This document shows positions 1 to 12,060 of a DNA stretch of 64,000 bases, in pieces. The first letter of the stretch is position 1, and every line of letters starts with the position of its first letter. Both the position numbers and the translations under genes were made by a program. The notes beneath the pieces are model-generated. The model was given only the letters and a program-made list of their open reading frames with translations, ran no database searches and was not told the DNA's origin. Source of the stretch: Gymnogyps californianus (lineage: Eukaryota; Chordata; Aves; Accipitriformes; Cathartidae); NCBI RefSeq assembly GCF_018139145.2, contig NC_059474.1:39636344-39700343 (forward strand). Reading direction: 5' to 3'.

Positions 1-477
1 TTGTCCAAAATAGTCCTTTTTTTGGGTTTCTAAATCTTTGATAGGTTGGATGCCATTAACTTTGAATCTATCAAGATCAATGGTCCATCTTGTGCCTCTT
101 CTGGTTAGATCAGTAGTTATCATTATTTACTGACTCCCAGATTTAGGTCTCATAGACCCAAAAGATTGGCTTCTACCTGTATATGTTAGTGCATATAGAT
201 AAAGTATGAGTAGAAGGGGAGGAAAACGCTGTATGACATGCAGAAATGAGATTCAATAGATGGCATACATCAGAAACCTCATGAGATTAACACAAATATA
301 TTTTGCTTACCAAACTAAATGTAGTAACTAGCAGGTTATCACTTCCACAGGGGAACACGTGATTACGATTTGATTTTTTCTGTTGTAGGCAAACAGGATT
401 AAATGAATGCAATACTATAAACTACTACATGCATACTACACAAAACCCCAAAATAATTATGTTCAAATCAGGAAGGA

Positions 478-594
478 GAAAATTTTAAGCAGAAAAATGT
501 GAATGTTAGTAAAAATATGGCACTTACTTACAATTTGTCTAAGACAAATTTTAAGAAAAAAAATTGAATATTAGTAAAAAAGTGGCACTGACAT
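478..594. repeat. Imperfect tandem duplication, about 66-bp period
   Basis: Two similar blocks of about 48 bp lie at roughly 478-528 and 545-594. Both run through AATTTTAAG, an A-rich stretch, GAAT(G/A)TTAGTAAAAA and TGGCACT. I estimate about 80 percent identity by eye. Between them is the inverted repeat AATTTGTCT/AGACAAATT (532-540 and 542-550, one-base spacer). Probably an old local duplication; no function is implied. Confidence 0.6.
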
Positions 595-3500
595 AATCAA
601 GAAAGGTGGTGCCATTGATTTTAAAAAATAGCTATTAACTAAAGGATAAGAAAAGAGGAAGTTATTAGTTAATAGTTAAGCTAATAACAATGAATATACA
701 CATGATGTTAGGAATCATGGAAAATTCATAAGGAATATGAAAAGGAAAATACTACCTGTGGAAAAATTTATCATTAGCAGATTTACGACTGAAAATAAAG
801 GCTTTTTTTTCAAGCAAAATATGGATCAAAAAGGATCGTAGCAATCATATTGCCCAACAGCTAGATAAAAATGTTGTTTATTTCAATGATACTGGAGAAG
901 AAAAGAAACATTCATTAAATATTTCTGTTATGCATTTGGGAAAGATATTCAATATATATAATACATATGTATCATATGATGATTATGAAATACTTATTAT
1001 CTAAAAGCCAAGAATATAATTTACATTTTAATATGACCAACAATACCATTGTTCATGAATGAACAAAAATGAAACTTCAAGGGGTTTCCATGTTTAGACT
1101 GTTGATTATGCCAAAGACTCAAGGGTGCTACTGAATTGCCAGTTCTACACAAATTCTAAATCAAAAAGACTAATGTCTACCAAGGAGTATCCTCAGTAGG
1201 AATAAAGCAGTTATTGTTCTTGTTTTAGTTTGTTGTGACTATGCTTAGAACACTATGGCCATTTCTTTGGAAGTTTTGTACTTCCAAGAGAACGTTGAAA
1301 AATCGAAAATGTTCAAAGAAGAGTCATAAAATTAGTAAAAACAGTGGAGACTGTATCATACATGGACAGATTCAAGGAGCATAGTATGTTTAGTGAATGT
1401 GTGACTCAGTCCCAGTCTGTAGGAGTGAATATTTGTAACACATCTTCATCTGGTTGCATTCACAAAAATGGTTGACAATATTTCTAAGAACTGACTTGGT
1501 AGGACATGATAATGAATTTTAGAAAATAAAAATGAGTGTTTTGCACCCTTGTGAAGGTTTAGAAGTCTAGTTTTCCAGAGTTTTCAGACACAAATCTTCC
1601 TCAAGTCAAGCAAAGCTATAGATACCCAGCATTTTTTAAAATTGGGCCAAATTAGGTTAACATAAAATGCCCGAGTTTAGGATGGCATATGTATCAATTT
1701 ATCTGAATTATAATGGCATTAGTAACAGAAGGACTTGTGGTAAATATTTATTTTGGATGTAGCACTGAGGAAGGGGAGGTCTGGAACTGTAAGCAAGTTA
1801 ATTATTTCTTGCTGCTGAATGCCTCCTGTGTTCAAGGAAACAGGATGTGGTACATCCTTGGGCAGTAACTGGGGTTATATCAGACATACTCTATTTCATA
1901 ATCACGTTCTTCTATCAGAAACTACCTGTAGACTTCAATTCCAGGTAATCTCTGCAATGTAAGAAGCACAGAAAACACGCTGACAATTTACCTAGACTGC
2001 CTAATTTTTGGGGATGCTCTGATCTAAGATATAATTGTTTCAAAGCCAAAGAGTTCATGGCCTAATTTCTGTTATGTAAACAACTTGGTGCTGATTTTTC
2101 TTGGCCCCTTTTAAGAAGAAAAAACATGTCCAGCATCTCCTGTTTCAGCTACACTTGAAATAATCATTACTGATACAGGCTGAGAAGAGACTCTTACCAT
2201 GCTCATTTAATGTAAAGATAGATGAAGCCATGTGAAGCTGGAGTTCTGTTCTACTAAGAGGAGCTACAGAGCATACCTAGGCATACCTGTCTACCTTCGT
2301 TGATTTGCAGTTCTACTCACAGCTCCTTCTGAGTATCCAGACTCCTGTTTTCTACAATTTTCTCTCTCTCAGAGAGAATTTCAGGTTTAGATTTTTTTCC
2401 CCAGATGTCAAAATCCTTCACCAAGAATTTACACTTTCCCCATGCCTATCACCTATTGATTATCTGCAATAAATTGTAGGAAGGTCCAAAAGCTGCAGTG
2501 TGTTTATAAAAATACTTCACATACCGTTTATGCAGAAAAATACAGCAGTAAGGCAAATGGCACATGAGCAAAAATAATTTTGAATGCTGCATTGTACTAT
2601 ATGGGATTATTCACTCCACAATACCTATCAAGGGAATGAATGGGAAAAGTAACCTACAACAGAGTGACATTAAAAGGGAGCAACAGATTCAGTTTGTATG
2701 TTAGGTAAACAGATGAAACAATGTTCAGCATATAGACACAGCAGCACTCTAAACCCTCCAGCAGGAACTCTGGCATTCAGGCAATTAATCTAATAAGAGA
2801 GACAAAGACAAGTGACCAAACCCTTGGCAATTAGTGCAGTATTCATATAAATCCGATTACTCTATGTGACTGTGACAAGAGAAAATGGAGTATACATTTT
2901 GTAAACAGCCAGCTCAGACAAGATAGTTTATATATCTTTATCTCTAGAATGGAAAGGGAATTAGTTTTTTACATCCCAAGTCGTCGTGTATAGACAAATA
3001 CTATTTTTTCCTTGGGAAAAAAAACCCAACAGGAAAACGTCAAAAAGTGGACAGTGTAATTCACTTTTGCTCTCTCTGAAACACTAAAATGCTCCTAGCC
3101 ATTAGGCTGTATAAGTATCAAGGACTCCTTCCTGCAGTCCTCACATTTATTTACATAACATTTAGGTGCAGAACCAATATTGTGTGACTAATTACACAAC
3201 ACTAATAATGAATTCTAGGCTCTACTGGCTACAAAAAATAGTCAGGCAAGCAACTATTTACTTTCTCCATGATTCCATAATATGCCTTTCATTGTAGTAT
3301 CTCAGCTCTTGATCGAAAGAATCTGTAGGGAAAAAAATGTTCTCTTAAACTACTCAGCAAGACAAACTCTAAAATTTGCATCTATTCACAGATCATTTGT
3401 AAACAAGAGGAAAGCTGAAATTTACTACTTCCCAACGTGCTATTTAAGTAGCTCTATCTAACATTGAGAGTCCTTTTTTCTCCTTAGCAGTCTCAGCATT

Positions 3501-5485
3501 TTTTCAAAGTTGTTAATTGGATGGAGAATCCAATGTGTGCATACTATTTTTAAATGGTTTTCCCAGCCTTGGTTGCAGGGATGAAGAGATTCTTGCTAAT
3601 ACATGATCAATGCTAAGGACATGCCTAGTTTGACTTTGTATTAAGAACCAGTTCAATATTCTGGGATGAGCTGTAAATCTTGGATGAGAATTTTGTTCCC
3701 TCCTACCAGGTAAATGGTTTGTTGTAAACCAAGTGCTGCTGCCACGCTTCACTGATGTGCTTGGAATGAGTTTGTGAGAAATAAGGAATAAAAGTAAAGT
3801 GTTTCTACCAAGTATAGATAGGAAAGAGGAATGCAGTTTCTTCAGAAAATCTTTTGCACTTATTACTCATATTACTAAGTTGCTGAGCTAAATGGAGAGA
3901 AAAAGAATGCCACTCATTCTCAGAAAAACAGTACAGCATCACAATGCGGTCTGTGCTAAGAAAACAATCAGTATGATATAATGCCATCATAAACCCTTTA
4001 AAAATAAATCATATAACTTCTTGATTCTATTGCTGCTTTCATATTTCAGTCTTCAGTGCAGAAACTTCTATTTCTGCAACATAATTTGCAGAAGGCAGTC
4101 ACTGTGTTACTCAAGGTAACGATGGTTTATATTACTTCTACCCTCTACAGTAAATTCATATTGAGTGCTTTACTGTCTGTTTTCAGTGGTTGTATTATTC
4201 ATCCCCATTGAAAACAGAATAGAATTTGGTGTAAAACTTGGGGAAATGATTCAAGGCTGTATTTTAACGGGTTTCAGATTCCAAGACCTCAAGATTTGCC
4301 ACTGATGAGGCCATTATAGGCCAAGACACTTGTGCATAAATTTTGTGACTACCCAGCCTCTAGCCATGTGGACCTAACAGAGCCAATACTGATAGGGTTT
4401 ATGTAAGTGCTTGCTGGTGCTGTCCTCTCCCATATGAAATCTTGCAGTGGGCTGTGTGGCCCTGAGAAATTCCACCCAGCAGATAACAGACGTAGGATGT
4501 GTTTCCTTGCAATCAACACGTACCATGGGGACAGGAAGAGGATGTTTCACAGAAAAGTCCTTTTGAGCAGATCCTGCTGGAATAGTAATAACCCATAAGA
4601 GTTACCCAATACCTTGAAATGTTTGTTACCAGATTCCACAGTGAAAACAAAAAGTCCTACTGACCACTATTTCACTTTACAGAATGTGTGCTAATGTTTT
4701 AATAAATACTGACACAGTTAGCAGTACAATTGTTATCTTTTAGAAGCAGTTCTTTTTCTGCTGTTCTTCCTTAAGAAAGGCTATTATATAAATCTTTTAA
4801 GTCAAGAAGATATGATTATGATAAATACCTTCTATCAACACAAAGTTGGCCAATAATAAACAAATCTTGGTCAGGAGTGGAATGTGGAAGTAAGCTCCAT
4901 TCAGGAAGGGTATAATAAAGAATAACAATTCTTTGATTTAAATGCCTGAGTGCTCGTCATTAATGCCTTGCCAGTCAAACCTGGAATTATTCAGACTGCC
5001 CTGGCAGGGATGTTTCCAGTAATCTGAACAACAAATTAACTGTATCTTTTATTTATACCAGGATAGCAACTAGCATTTCCATTCAGACTAACTGTATGCC
5101 TGGGAGACTGTTCTGCAGTCTTTAAAATGCCAGCTTGCTTTTTTGTACAGTCAGCATATTAAAAACATTCTCTTTTTATCTTTTACAATGAGGAAAATAT
5201 TGTTGGTTTAATGGACTGATTGTTTAGAGAATTCAACCTTAAACGAACAAAACTTTGAGGTGGAGTTTGGTTCTTTTGAAAACTTATATTCCTATATTCT
5301 TTAGATACTTTTGACTGTTTCTAAGGAAATGGTATTATTTTACGAAAATATGTGGAAAAAAATGAAACAGTGGAAACTTTAGAGGAAAAATCCAGTTTCA
5401 AGCTTAAAAAAGTCATAGTTTGATGATTACTTTCAGCACAGTGATCTTTTATCTCTCTGATGTACAACATCAGTTTTTTCAGCTT

Positions 5486-5503
5486 TGTATCTCTAGAGAT
5501 ACA
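5486..5503. repeat. Perfect 18-bp palindrome
   Basis: TGTATCTCTAGAGATACA is its own reverse complement with no spacer. A perfect 18-bp palindrome is expected about 0.2 times by chance in 64 kb of even composition, so it is mildly unusual. It has no recognisable element around it. Confidence 0.85.
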
Positions 5504-7764
5504 GAATTCTTTTATCAGCAGCACACTTAAGGTAGAACATGCTCCTGTGCTGAACATTTTAAAGGACTCTTTTCTGGGTTGATGATTTCTGGCTTCCAAA
5601 ACACCAAGCATTTCTCCAGTTGGAAAAATTTCTTTTTAAGAATGTGAAGGGTTAGTGTGTGTAGTTCTTCACAGTAAAGGTTATAAGAGATGAAAATTCA
5701 AATTTTTCAATAAGCACCTAGATGTCAAGGTCCAGATGCATGGTAAAACGTTCACAAACAAGATTAGAAGCAGCTGGTCGTAAATCAAGTAAGATTTATA
5801 ATGCAGTTGCATACAAATGCCCTTTTTTAGTTGTTTTTCCATAGATAGTTTGGGAAACAATATATTTGAGCATACTTGCTTGTATACCTGACTGACTGCT
5901 GCATGTGCTGTGCCAAAGACAGAGGTGGTGGGCCTTTTATTCCCCTGCCGAAATTCTTGCAATAATCAGTTCAGGATGAAACGACTGATATCCATACAAT
6001 AGCAGCAACAAATTGCCTTTTTTTTAAAGTGAAACATCATTTTTAAAAATCTAGTTTTTTGACTGGTCATTGGACAATTTGTCTAGTCACTTAATATAAA
6101 AAAGCAATACTGAATTTAATAGTTGATATATACAGCAAAGTTCTGGAAACAGTGCTCCAGGACTCATTCTGTTCTTCTGTTCAATATTTGTTCATTTGTT
6201 GCACCACTTGTAATACAGATTTCTTACTGTACTTTTTATAAGTGACCGTTACTGCTCATACTTCTCAGGCACCATGTCAAATGCACTTCATACCAGCTTT
6301 CCCCTCAATGGAGTTAAGTAGATCTACCTCTCTGGGTTGAAAGCAGTGCTATGTCTTAGCTCACATAAAAATCATGTAGCTGCCTGATGAAAATGTTACT
6401 ATGTCTTAAAAAAAAAAATGACTTAATGCTATTCTAGGAAGTATAATGTCATAACAAAGAACAAGAAAGACGAAAGGGACAGCATACTATTTACTGCACT
6501 ACAGAATTGGATAAGTGGTGCCTGCATCAGATCTTGTTGCCCTTTTCAACCTTCCCTCTGTGCTTTTCTCAACTTTTCACTGAAAAATAACTCTCCACTT
6601 ATCCCTGCTATACCCTGAGAATTCTCAGATCATTTTCCTGGGCCCTACAGGATTATGCTTCTGAAACGAGACTTCTTCCAGAATCCAAATGCCTGAAAAC
6701 AGAATCATTAATTTCTGAAAAAGATAAAAGTTTTGCCTATACTGATTCCTTATGGGGTTTGGATTACATACAAGGTAAATGCCTTGTAGCATACATAGTG
6801 AGTCTTTTTTTGCAGTCAGTGCAAAAAAATAATAATAATTTCAGTTCATGCTCAGCCTCTCAGAAGGCTAAAAACCCTTTCTCCAACACTAGATTTCTGT
6901 ATGTTTCAAAGAAGCTTGAAAAAGTATGTGGCTGGGGTAGTGGATATGTCATGTGTGAGCCCAAACTGATGGATACAATTCCTTTATACTTTGTACTCCA
7001 GTGTCAGTGCAGACATTTTATTTTGTTTTGTGCCATAACATGAATTTCTGGTTAAACTGGTCGGTGGGAAAAGTTACGTGGCTTAAGTACCACAGTATTT
7101 TTTTCTGGTTTGCTGCTTGACAATGCCTACTGTAGCTGTCTAGGAGGATTTCAGAATCTACCTCCACTTAATTTGTCAGAGGAAATGATTGCAGCTAGTG
7201 TAAGATTTGTAAAAAATAGTCAGAACAACTCTGACCTCCTTTGCTTAATCTTGTGTATCTGATAAATGGTATAGTGAATACTGCCACCAAAGATATCACA
7301 TGTGTTTACCTTATTTAAGAAAGGATGTTGTATGCAGCACATAAAAAGCCCCCAGCCAATACACATTTATATATGCTTGGCTAAACAGGGTTGGAGTTAA
7401 ACCTTTGTTCCAGAAAGATAAGGAAAAAAAGAAGTGAAATTAAGAAGAATTTTCCTTTACCTTAAAGATATATTTGTAGACCTAATGCAGTCAATTGACG
7501 TTTTATAGAGTCTCACAAGATACAAAACTCCCCCTCCTCAAAAAGTCTAAAAGGATTTTCTTATAAGATCAAGGAGACCATATAATTGTTGTTGGGTAAC
7601 ACACAATTTTTTGCAGAAATCAAATATGAAATGTTATGTTAGAACTCAAAAAATATTCTGCTTAAGTATTAGTATAAATTTCCTTTCCAAGAGATACATA
7701 TGAGTGTTTATGAGGAAAGGAAATAGAAACAACTGGATTCAATTGGAAAATCACAACACTGTAA

Positions 7765-7963
7765 GTGTTGGTGAAACACTGGAACAGGCTGCCCAGAGAC
7801 GTTGTAGATGCTCCATCCGTGGAAACATTCAAGGTCAGGCTGGACAGGGCTTTGAGCAACCTGATCTAGTTGAAGATGTCCCTGCTCATTGCAGGGGGAT
7901 TGGACTAGATGACCTTTAAAGGTCCCTTCCAACCCAAACCATTCTATGATTCTATGATTCATT
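7765..7963 (+). mobile_element. CR1 LINE 3' tail (5'-truncated), plus strand
   Basis: The block starts near GGTGAAACACTGGAACAGGC and runs through the CR1 ORF2 C-terminus and short 3' UTR to ATTCTATGATTCTATG, the octamer repeat that ends avian CR1 elements. In one frame the familiar CR1 string QAGQGFEQPDLVEDV is visible at about 7835-7880. Only about 200 bp remain, as is usual for CR1, whose reverse transcription mostly stops early. Similarity to the family consensus recalled from knowledge is high, so this is a fairly young copy. The 5' edge is approximate because CR1 leaves no clear target duplication. Confidence 0.93.
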
Positions 7964-9776
7964 CTAAGTACAGTAGACATTAAGCCATAGGATGGGCTGG
8001 GCTTCTCTGAGTCTACCCATCCATAAGGTTCAGTTATATTTGTGAACCACTGCCACCTTACTCCTTTCTTATAACTCCTGGATCTGCCTAATAAATATCT
8101 TCACTTGGGAAGCCTTCTTTCTTTCATTGACCCTAGCACCACCAGTCAAATTCATGATCATATTTATTCCTGCAAACAAACTCTTTGGTCTTCTGTCACA
8201 CTGGATACCAGTTTGAAGCTGCAACATACGCATTTCTATGACCTGCTCCTCTGAGGAGGTGAAAACCGTTCATTATATCATTATCAATGTGGCTGTAATG
8301 TCAGAAAAACTGTCTCCCCTCATCCATAGCACATCTGTCAATCCAAACTATATGTGTTAAGTAATACAGAGTCCAAAGGGAAGGAAGGCAGATTAGGGAA
8401 AACTCCCAGGCAGAGGCACAAGTTAAGGAGAGGGTGAAGAAGAAAAGAGTGATCGGTTGCATTTTACTCTGAGCAGCAGGGGAAGAGGGGCAAAACCTTC
8501 TTCACCAAGGAAGAACCTTTGGATGCAAAGTCATCAGGCCTGTCTATGAGGAATGGGCACGTGAAGATATCCTTGGAGGAGGCATGTGGGACTTGATGCT
8601 GCAATCAGCAGGGGCTCATGCGGCTTTAGACCTGTCAGGCACAACTCAGCACCCTGACGAAGCAGACCTTTGCCTTAGTCCTTAGCACGCTGTGATTTCT
8701 CAGTAAGTCATGTATCAAGAGTACAAGAGCAGAAAACCGATAAGATATCCAGCTCAGCTATCTTATTGGCATTAAACACTTTATAAAAGCCAGAACTGTG
8801 TAAAATGTGGAGAACAACTGGAAAAAGTGTTTAACTGTGCTTTATTCTGCAATTGCAGTGAATAGATTGCCAAAAACAAGTAAGATATTTCTGAAAGAAG
8901 CTGCTTCTGAAGCAACTTAATGTTTTAGTAGTTTTCAGTTAAATCAGGCAGAGGAAATTAATAATGAACTTCTGTGTTAATGGTCCGGAAAGTGCTGCAC
9001 TCCCTATGAAAATGAAGTATAAAGGTGATTTGCTTTCTTATTTGATGGTATTTTGAAAAAAGATGACCACAGAAGAACATTAATGATGATGATGAAGTGG
9101 CACAAAGGAAGAATGAAGGAGTTACAGCTACTTCATTAGGAAATCAGATGGTGCTTGTACAATAAAGGAAAAGCCTGTAGGAGTAGTGCTATTGGAAGGC
9201 TCAGAACAAGTCCTTAGAAGTCCAGCGTGAACTGCCATGAAGACTGCACAACGTGAAGAGAGACTCACCATGGCCAACACAAAAGAAACCAAACTAATTA
9301 AAAAAAGGAGATTTGTGTTAAAAAGACACAATGAGCTCAGAATTTAATTCCAAAAAACACCTGCATGTTTTGTGGCAAACCGTGGCAAGAGCCAGAATTT
9401 GGGAGGGAGAGTGAGACAGAAAGGACTACACTGAATTACATTACATCACTCACAAGAGCCAAAAGAAGGTGTTCAGAAAGGACAAAGTGGCCAGCACTGC
9501 TTGCTCAGGGAAAATCTTTAAAAAGCTATGCTCAGCAAAACAGGACTATCAGACAGGCTGCAAATGGAACAGCTTTTCTTTTCAACATTTCACACACCTT
9601 TTTAAGATTCACACAGGACAGTCCTGAGGATACTGTCACCGCTAGGCAAGTCAGAAAGAGGCAGGTGGCTAAGGTGAAACTGAAATCCTGCAAAGATGGG
9701 TTTAGCCCCTCTCATGGAGTATGTCAGTTACATACAAATGTGTAGACAAATACAGAGTTGGAAAGGATACAATTTA
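7964..9776. other. Unassigned stretch, no gene seen
   Basis: 8390-8700 and 9130-9750 are somewhat more GC-rich than the surroundings but match no element I recognise. A 126-codon open frame on + at 9365-9745 begins with ATG and is rich in Lys, Arg and Ser; I see no domain, signal peptide or splice context, and I treat it as chance. The sequence TTTATAAAAGCC at about 8780 resembles a TATA box, but no other promoter or LTR part could be placed around it. Confidence 0.5.
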
Positions 9777-10051
9777 GGATCATAGGATCATAGAATGGTT
9801 TGGGTTGGAAGGGACCTTAAAGATCATCTAGTTCCAAACCCCCTGCCATAGGCAGCACATCTTCCACTAGACCAGGCTGCTCAAAGCCGCATCCAGCCTG
9901 GCCTTGAACGCTTCCAGGGATGGGGCATCCACAGCTTCTCTGGGCAGCCTGTTCCAGTGCCTCACCACCCTCACAGTGAAGAACTTCTTCCCTACATCTA
10001 ATCTAAATCTACCCTCTTTCAGTTTAAAGCCATTACCCCTTGTCCTATCAA
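9777..10051 (-). mobile_element. CR1 LINE 3' tail (5'-truncated), minus strand
   Basis: Read on the plus strand, the element begins at its 3' end with GGATCATAGGATCATAGAATGG, followed by the signature TTTGGGTTGGAAGGGACCTT and CAGCCTGTTCCAGTGCCTCACCACCCTCA. It stops inside the typical ...CCCTTGTCCTATCA segment at about 10050, so it is 5'-truncated at about 275 bp. Match to the CR1 consensus known from birds is close, suggesting a relatively recent copy. It is oriented opposite to the copy at 7765. The terminal repeats are variants (GGATCATA) of the standard octamer. Confidence 0.95.
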
Positions 10052-10110
10052 GCAGTGGCAGGAAAAAATGTATGGCATTGTAAATTCACAGCAGTGGCAG
10101 GGAAAAAATA
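10051..10110. repeat. Short direct duplication at the CR1 5' break
   Basis: AGCAGTGGCAGGAAAAAAT (10051 onward) recurs as AGCAGTGGCAGGGAAAAAAT (10090 onward), differing by one G. The first copy starts exactly where the CR1 similarity ends. It may be a local replication slip or a footprint of the insertion process. Confidence 0.7.
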
Positions 10111-10558
10111 AATCAAATTTTCAGCTAAAAAGGTGTTGAGTCACTGAGCCTGTCAAAGAAGGACAGGAACCATAAAAAATGAAGGAAAACCTGAAGTCGG
10201 CTTTACAAGCACAGGACAACTGCATCGGACAACTCCTAGAAAAATTCTTTCCAGCCTGCAGAAGCTGAGGAGGAGCTGAAAGTGCCTGTGCCTTGGCAGA
10301 TGCCTCAGAGGAACTAGGAGGGATATTCTCTGCTTATTTAAAAGCCCAGAGGTGGGATGGAGGGAGGTAGAAACAGGAAAACTGTACCTGCAGATCCACA
10401 GGATTGAACTGAGTACTTACAACGCAGATCTCTTTCTAGAAAAGTGTTTAATGCCTGTAAGTTTGCTGTGCTGGATGTTTCATCAAGGCTCTGACAAGTA
10501 ACAACACATCTGCAGGCATTTTTCAAGTCTGCATTGGAAATGCTGTTTCTACAGGTAT
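10111..10558. other. Spacer between CR1 and LTR, no gene seen
   Basis: About 450 bp with no recognised element. TTATTTAAAAG at about 10335 looks TATA-like, and purine-rich GGAGG runs follow it, but no transcript structure can be supported. Confidence 0.5.
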
Positions 10559-10788
10559 TGTGGTTTAACCCCAGCCAGCAACTAAGAACCACGTAGCCGC
10601 TCGCTCACTCCCCCCAGTTGGGGTGGGGGAGAGAACCAGAAGAATAAAAGTGAGAAAACTCGTGGGTTGAGATAAAGGCAGTTTAATAGGTGAAGCAAAA
10701 GCCACGCACAAGCAAAGCAAAACAAGGAATTCATTCACCACTTCCCATCAGCAGGCAGGTGTTCAGCCATCTCCAGGAAAGCAGGGCT

Positions 10789-10804
10789 CCATTATGCATA
10801 ATGG
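10789..10804. repeat. 16-bp palindrome with octamer-like core
   Basis: CCATTATGCATAATGG is a perfect palindrome inside the minus-strand LTR, between its TATA region and its polyadenylation signal. It contains ATGCAT/ATGCATAAT, similar to POU-factor sites. Function is inference only. Confidence 0.7.
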
Positions 10805-10881
10805 TTACTTGGGAAGACAAACACCATCACTCCGAACATCCCCCCCTTCCTCCTCCTTCCCCCAGCTTTGTATGCTGAGCA

Positions 10882-10889
10882 TGACGTCA
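10882..10889. promoter_or_regulatory. Perfect CRE (TGACGTCA) in the LTR
   Basis: TGACGTCA, the full palindromic cAMP-response element bound by CREB/ATF factors, lies just upstream (in LTR orientation) of the degraded TATA region. In the related LTR at 17624 the corresponding position reads GAACGTCA, a half-site only, so the site is a family feature preserved here and eroded there. Confidence 0.7.
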
Positions 10890-11154
10890 TATGGTCTGGA
10901 ATATCCCTTTGGTCAGTTGGGGTCAGCTGTCCCAGCTGTGTCTCCTCCCAATTTCTTGTGCACCCCCAGCTTACTCGCTGGTGGGCTGGTGTGAGGAGCA
11001 GAAAAGGCCTTGACTCTGTGTAAGCACTGCTCAGCAATGGTAAAACATCCCTGTGTTATCAATCAACACTGTTTCCAGCACAAATCCAAAACATAGCCCC
11101 ATACTAGCTACTATGAAGAAAATTAACTCTATCCCAGCCAAAACCAGCACCACA

Positions 11155-11745
11155 GGCTATCTGAATTCCGAGCAGCATCAAAGATATAGTCAAGAAAAAT
11201 TAACCCTTTTTTATATATATTGCAGAATACAAAGGTCTACATAGACTACATTTTGGTCTTGCGAAAACATAAACCAAAACAAGAGAATAACCAGAAACTT
11301 TGAAAAACTTTTGAGAGAATCAGGTGCAGGTCTAAAACTAAACCAACAATTAAATCCGTGTGATATAACTTGTCGATCAGACTAGCTACCTCAACACTGT
11401 TACCCAGAGTCATGAAATTCTCAGAGTAGTCTTCATTAGATGAAAGATTAAACAACCAGCAAAACTGAAAATATCCTGAGATGGAAGAGCTATTGGTAAT
11501 GCATGTGAAAGGAAAATTATGAAAGATAAAGAAAAATCAATTAATGATCACTGTAAGCCAGATATAATATTAACAAGGAGAAGCATCCAGGAATTTAATG
11601 AGATAAAGAGTGTGTCATTTAATGTATTCAGTGACATTTCCATACTGATCAAAAAAAAAGAAAGAAAAGACCTCAAAATACAGGAAAAGGTAGGTAAAAT
11701 TTTTGACATGAATATTAAAGCCTTTTAAAAGTACCATTTTTATTA
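11155..11745. other. Unassigned stretch, no gene seen
   Basis: AT-rich sequence between the LTR and the next CR1 tail. The frames present are under 70 codons and low in complexity (Lys and Ile rich). Nothing else recognised. Confidence 0.55.
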
Positions 11746-12060
11746 TTCATAGAATAGAAGAAGGAAAAGGTCACTCAGTTCTCCTGCCAGTTCAGGCGCA
11801 GACACTTTCCAAGATTTTTAACATTGCTTTTTCTGTATAGTTTCAAGTGCTCCAGGCGATGAGAGTCCCACCACCTCTCTTTGGAAACTGCTCTGCAGCG
11901 TCATACATCTCACTGTCAGAGAGCGCTTCCTAATATTCTGTTTAAATATTTTGTATGTTAATTTCATTCCATTTCTCATAATTATTACACCATTTACTAC
12001 TATAAATAATTACTTTCTCTCAATTTGTGCAACCTCAGTTCATGTCATTGTTCTTTTCTC
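11746..12060 (-). mobile_element. Older CR1 LINE 3' tail, minus strand
   Basis: Plus-strand reading starts at the CR1 3' terminus TTCATAGAAT (11746) and continues through CTCCAGGCGATGAGAGTCCC, CTCACTGTCAGAGAGCGCTTCCTAATATT and TTAATTTCATTCCATTTCTC, the order expected of the reversed CR1 ORF2 end. The divergence is much greater than in the copies at 7765 and 9777, so this is an older subfamily. Similarity fades around 12050-12100, and the edge is approximate. Confidence 0.82.

Larger units (their letters stand above)
1..7764. other. AT-rich non-coding stretch, no gene seen
   Basis: No open frame here exceeds about 100 codons, and none shows a recognisable domain or a paired splice-site structure. 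No CR1 or LTR termini are visible. The small structures I could find are an imperfect duplication at 478-594 with a short inverted repeat inside it, a doubled GCATACCT motif near 2273-2288, and an 18-bp palindrome at 5486-5503. Homopolymer A and T runs are common. It reads as ordinary avian intergenic or intronic sequence; conserved elements cannot be judged without an alignment. Confidence 0.6.
10559..11154 (-). mobile_element. Solo LTR of an avian endogenous retrovirus, minus strand
   Basis: The 596-bp block is bounded by TGTGGTTTAACCCC at 10559 and ...AGCACCACA at 11154, the inverted TG...CA ends of a retroviral LTR lying on the minus strand. Read on its own strand it starts TGTGGTGCTGGTTTTGGCTGGGATAG and ends CTGGGGTTAAACCACA, a layout shared with the LTR at 17624, so both belong to one superfamily. 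Parts visible: a perfect CRE (10882-10889), a degraded TATA region (CATACAAA near 10868), and ATTAAA (complement of 10682-10687) as polyadenylation signal. Flanks AGGTAT and GGCTAT match at 4 of 6 positions, a possible worn target duplication. No internal viral genes adjoin it, so it is a solo LTR. Class (ERVK or ERVL) is not settled. Confidence 0.88.

Noticed and set aside
8770..8800. TTTATAAAAGCC as a promoter
   Set aside because: No supporting downstream structure; such words are frequent in AT-rich DNA.
9365..9745. 126-codon plus-strand frame as a gene
   Set aside because: No domain, no splice or promoter context, and composition typical of chance frames; it stops just before a CR1 tail.
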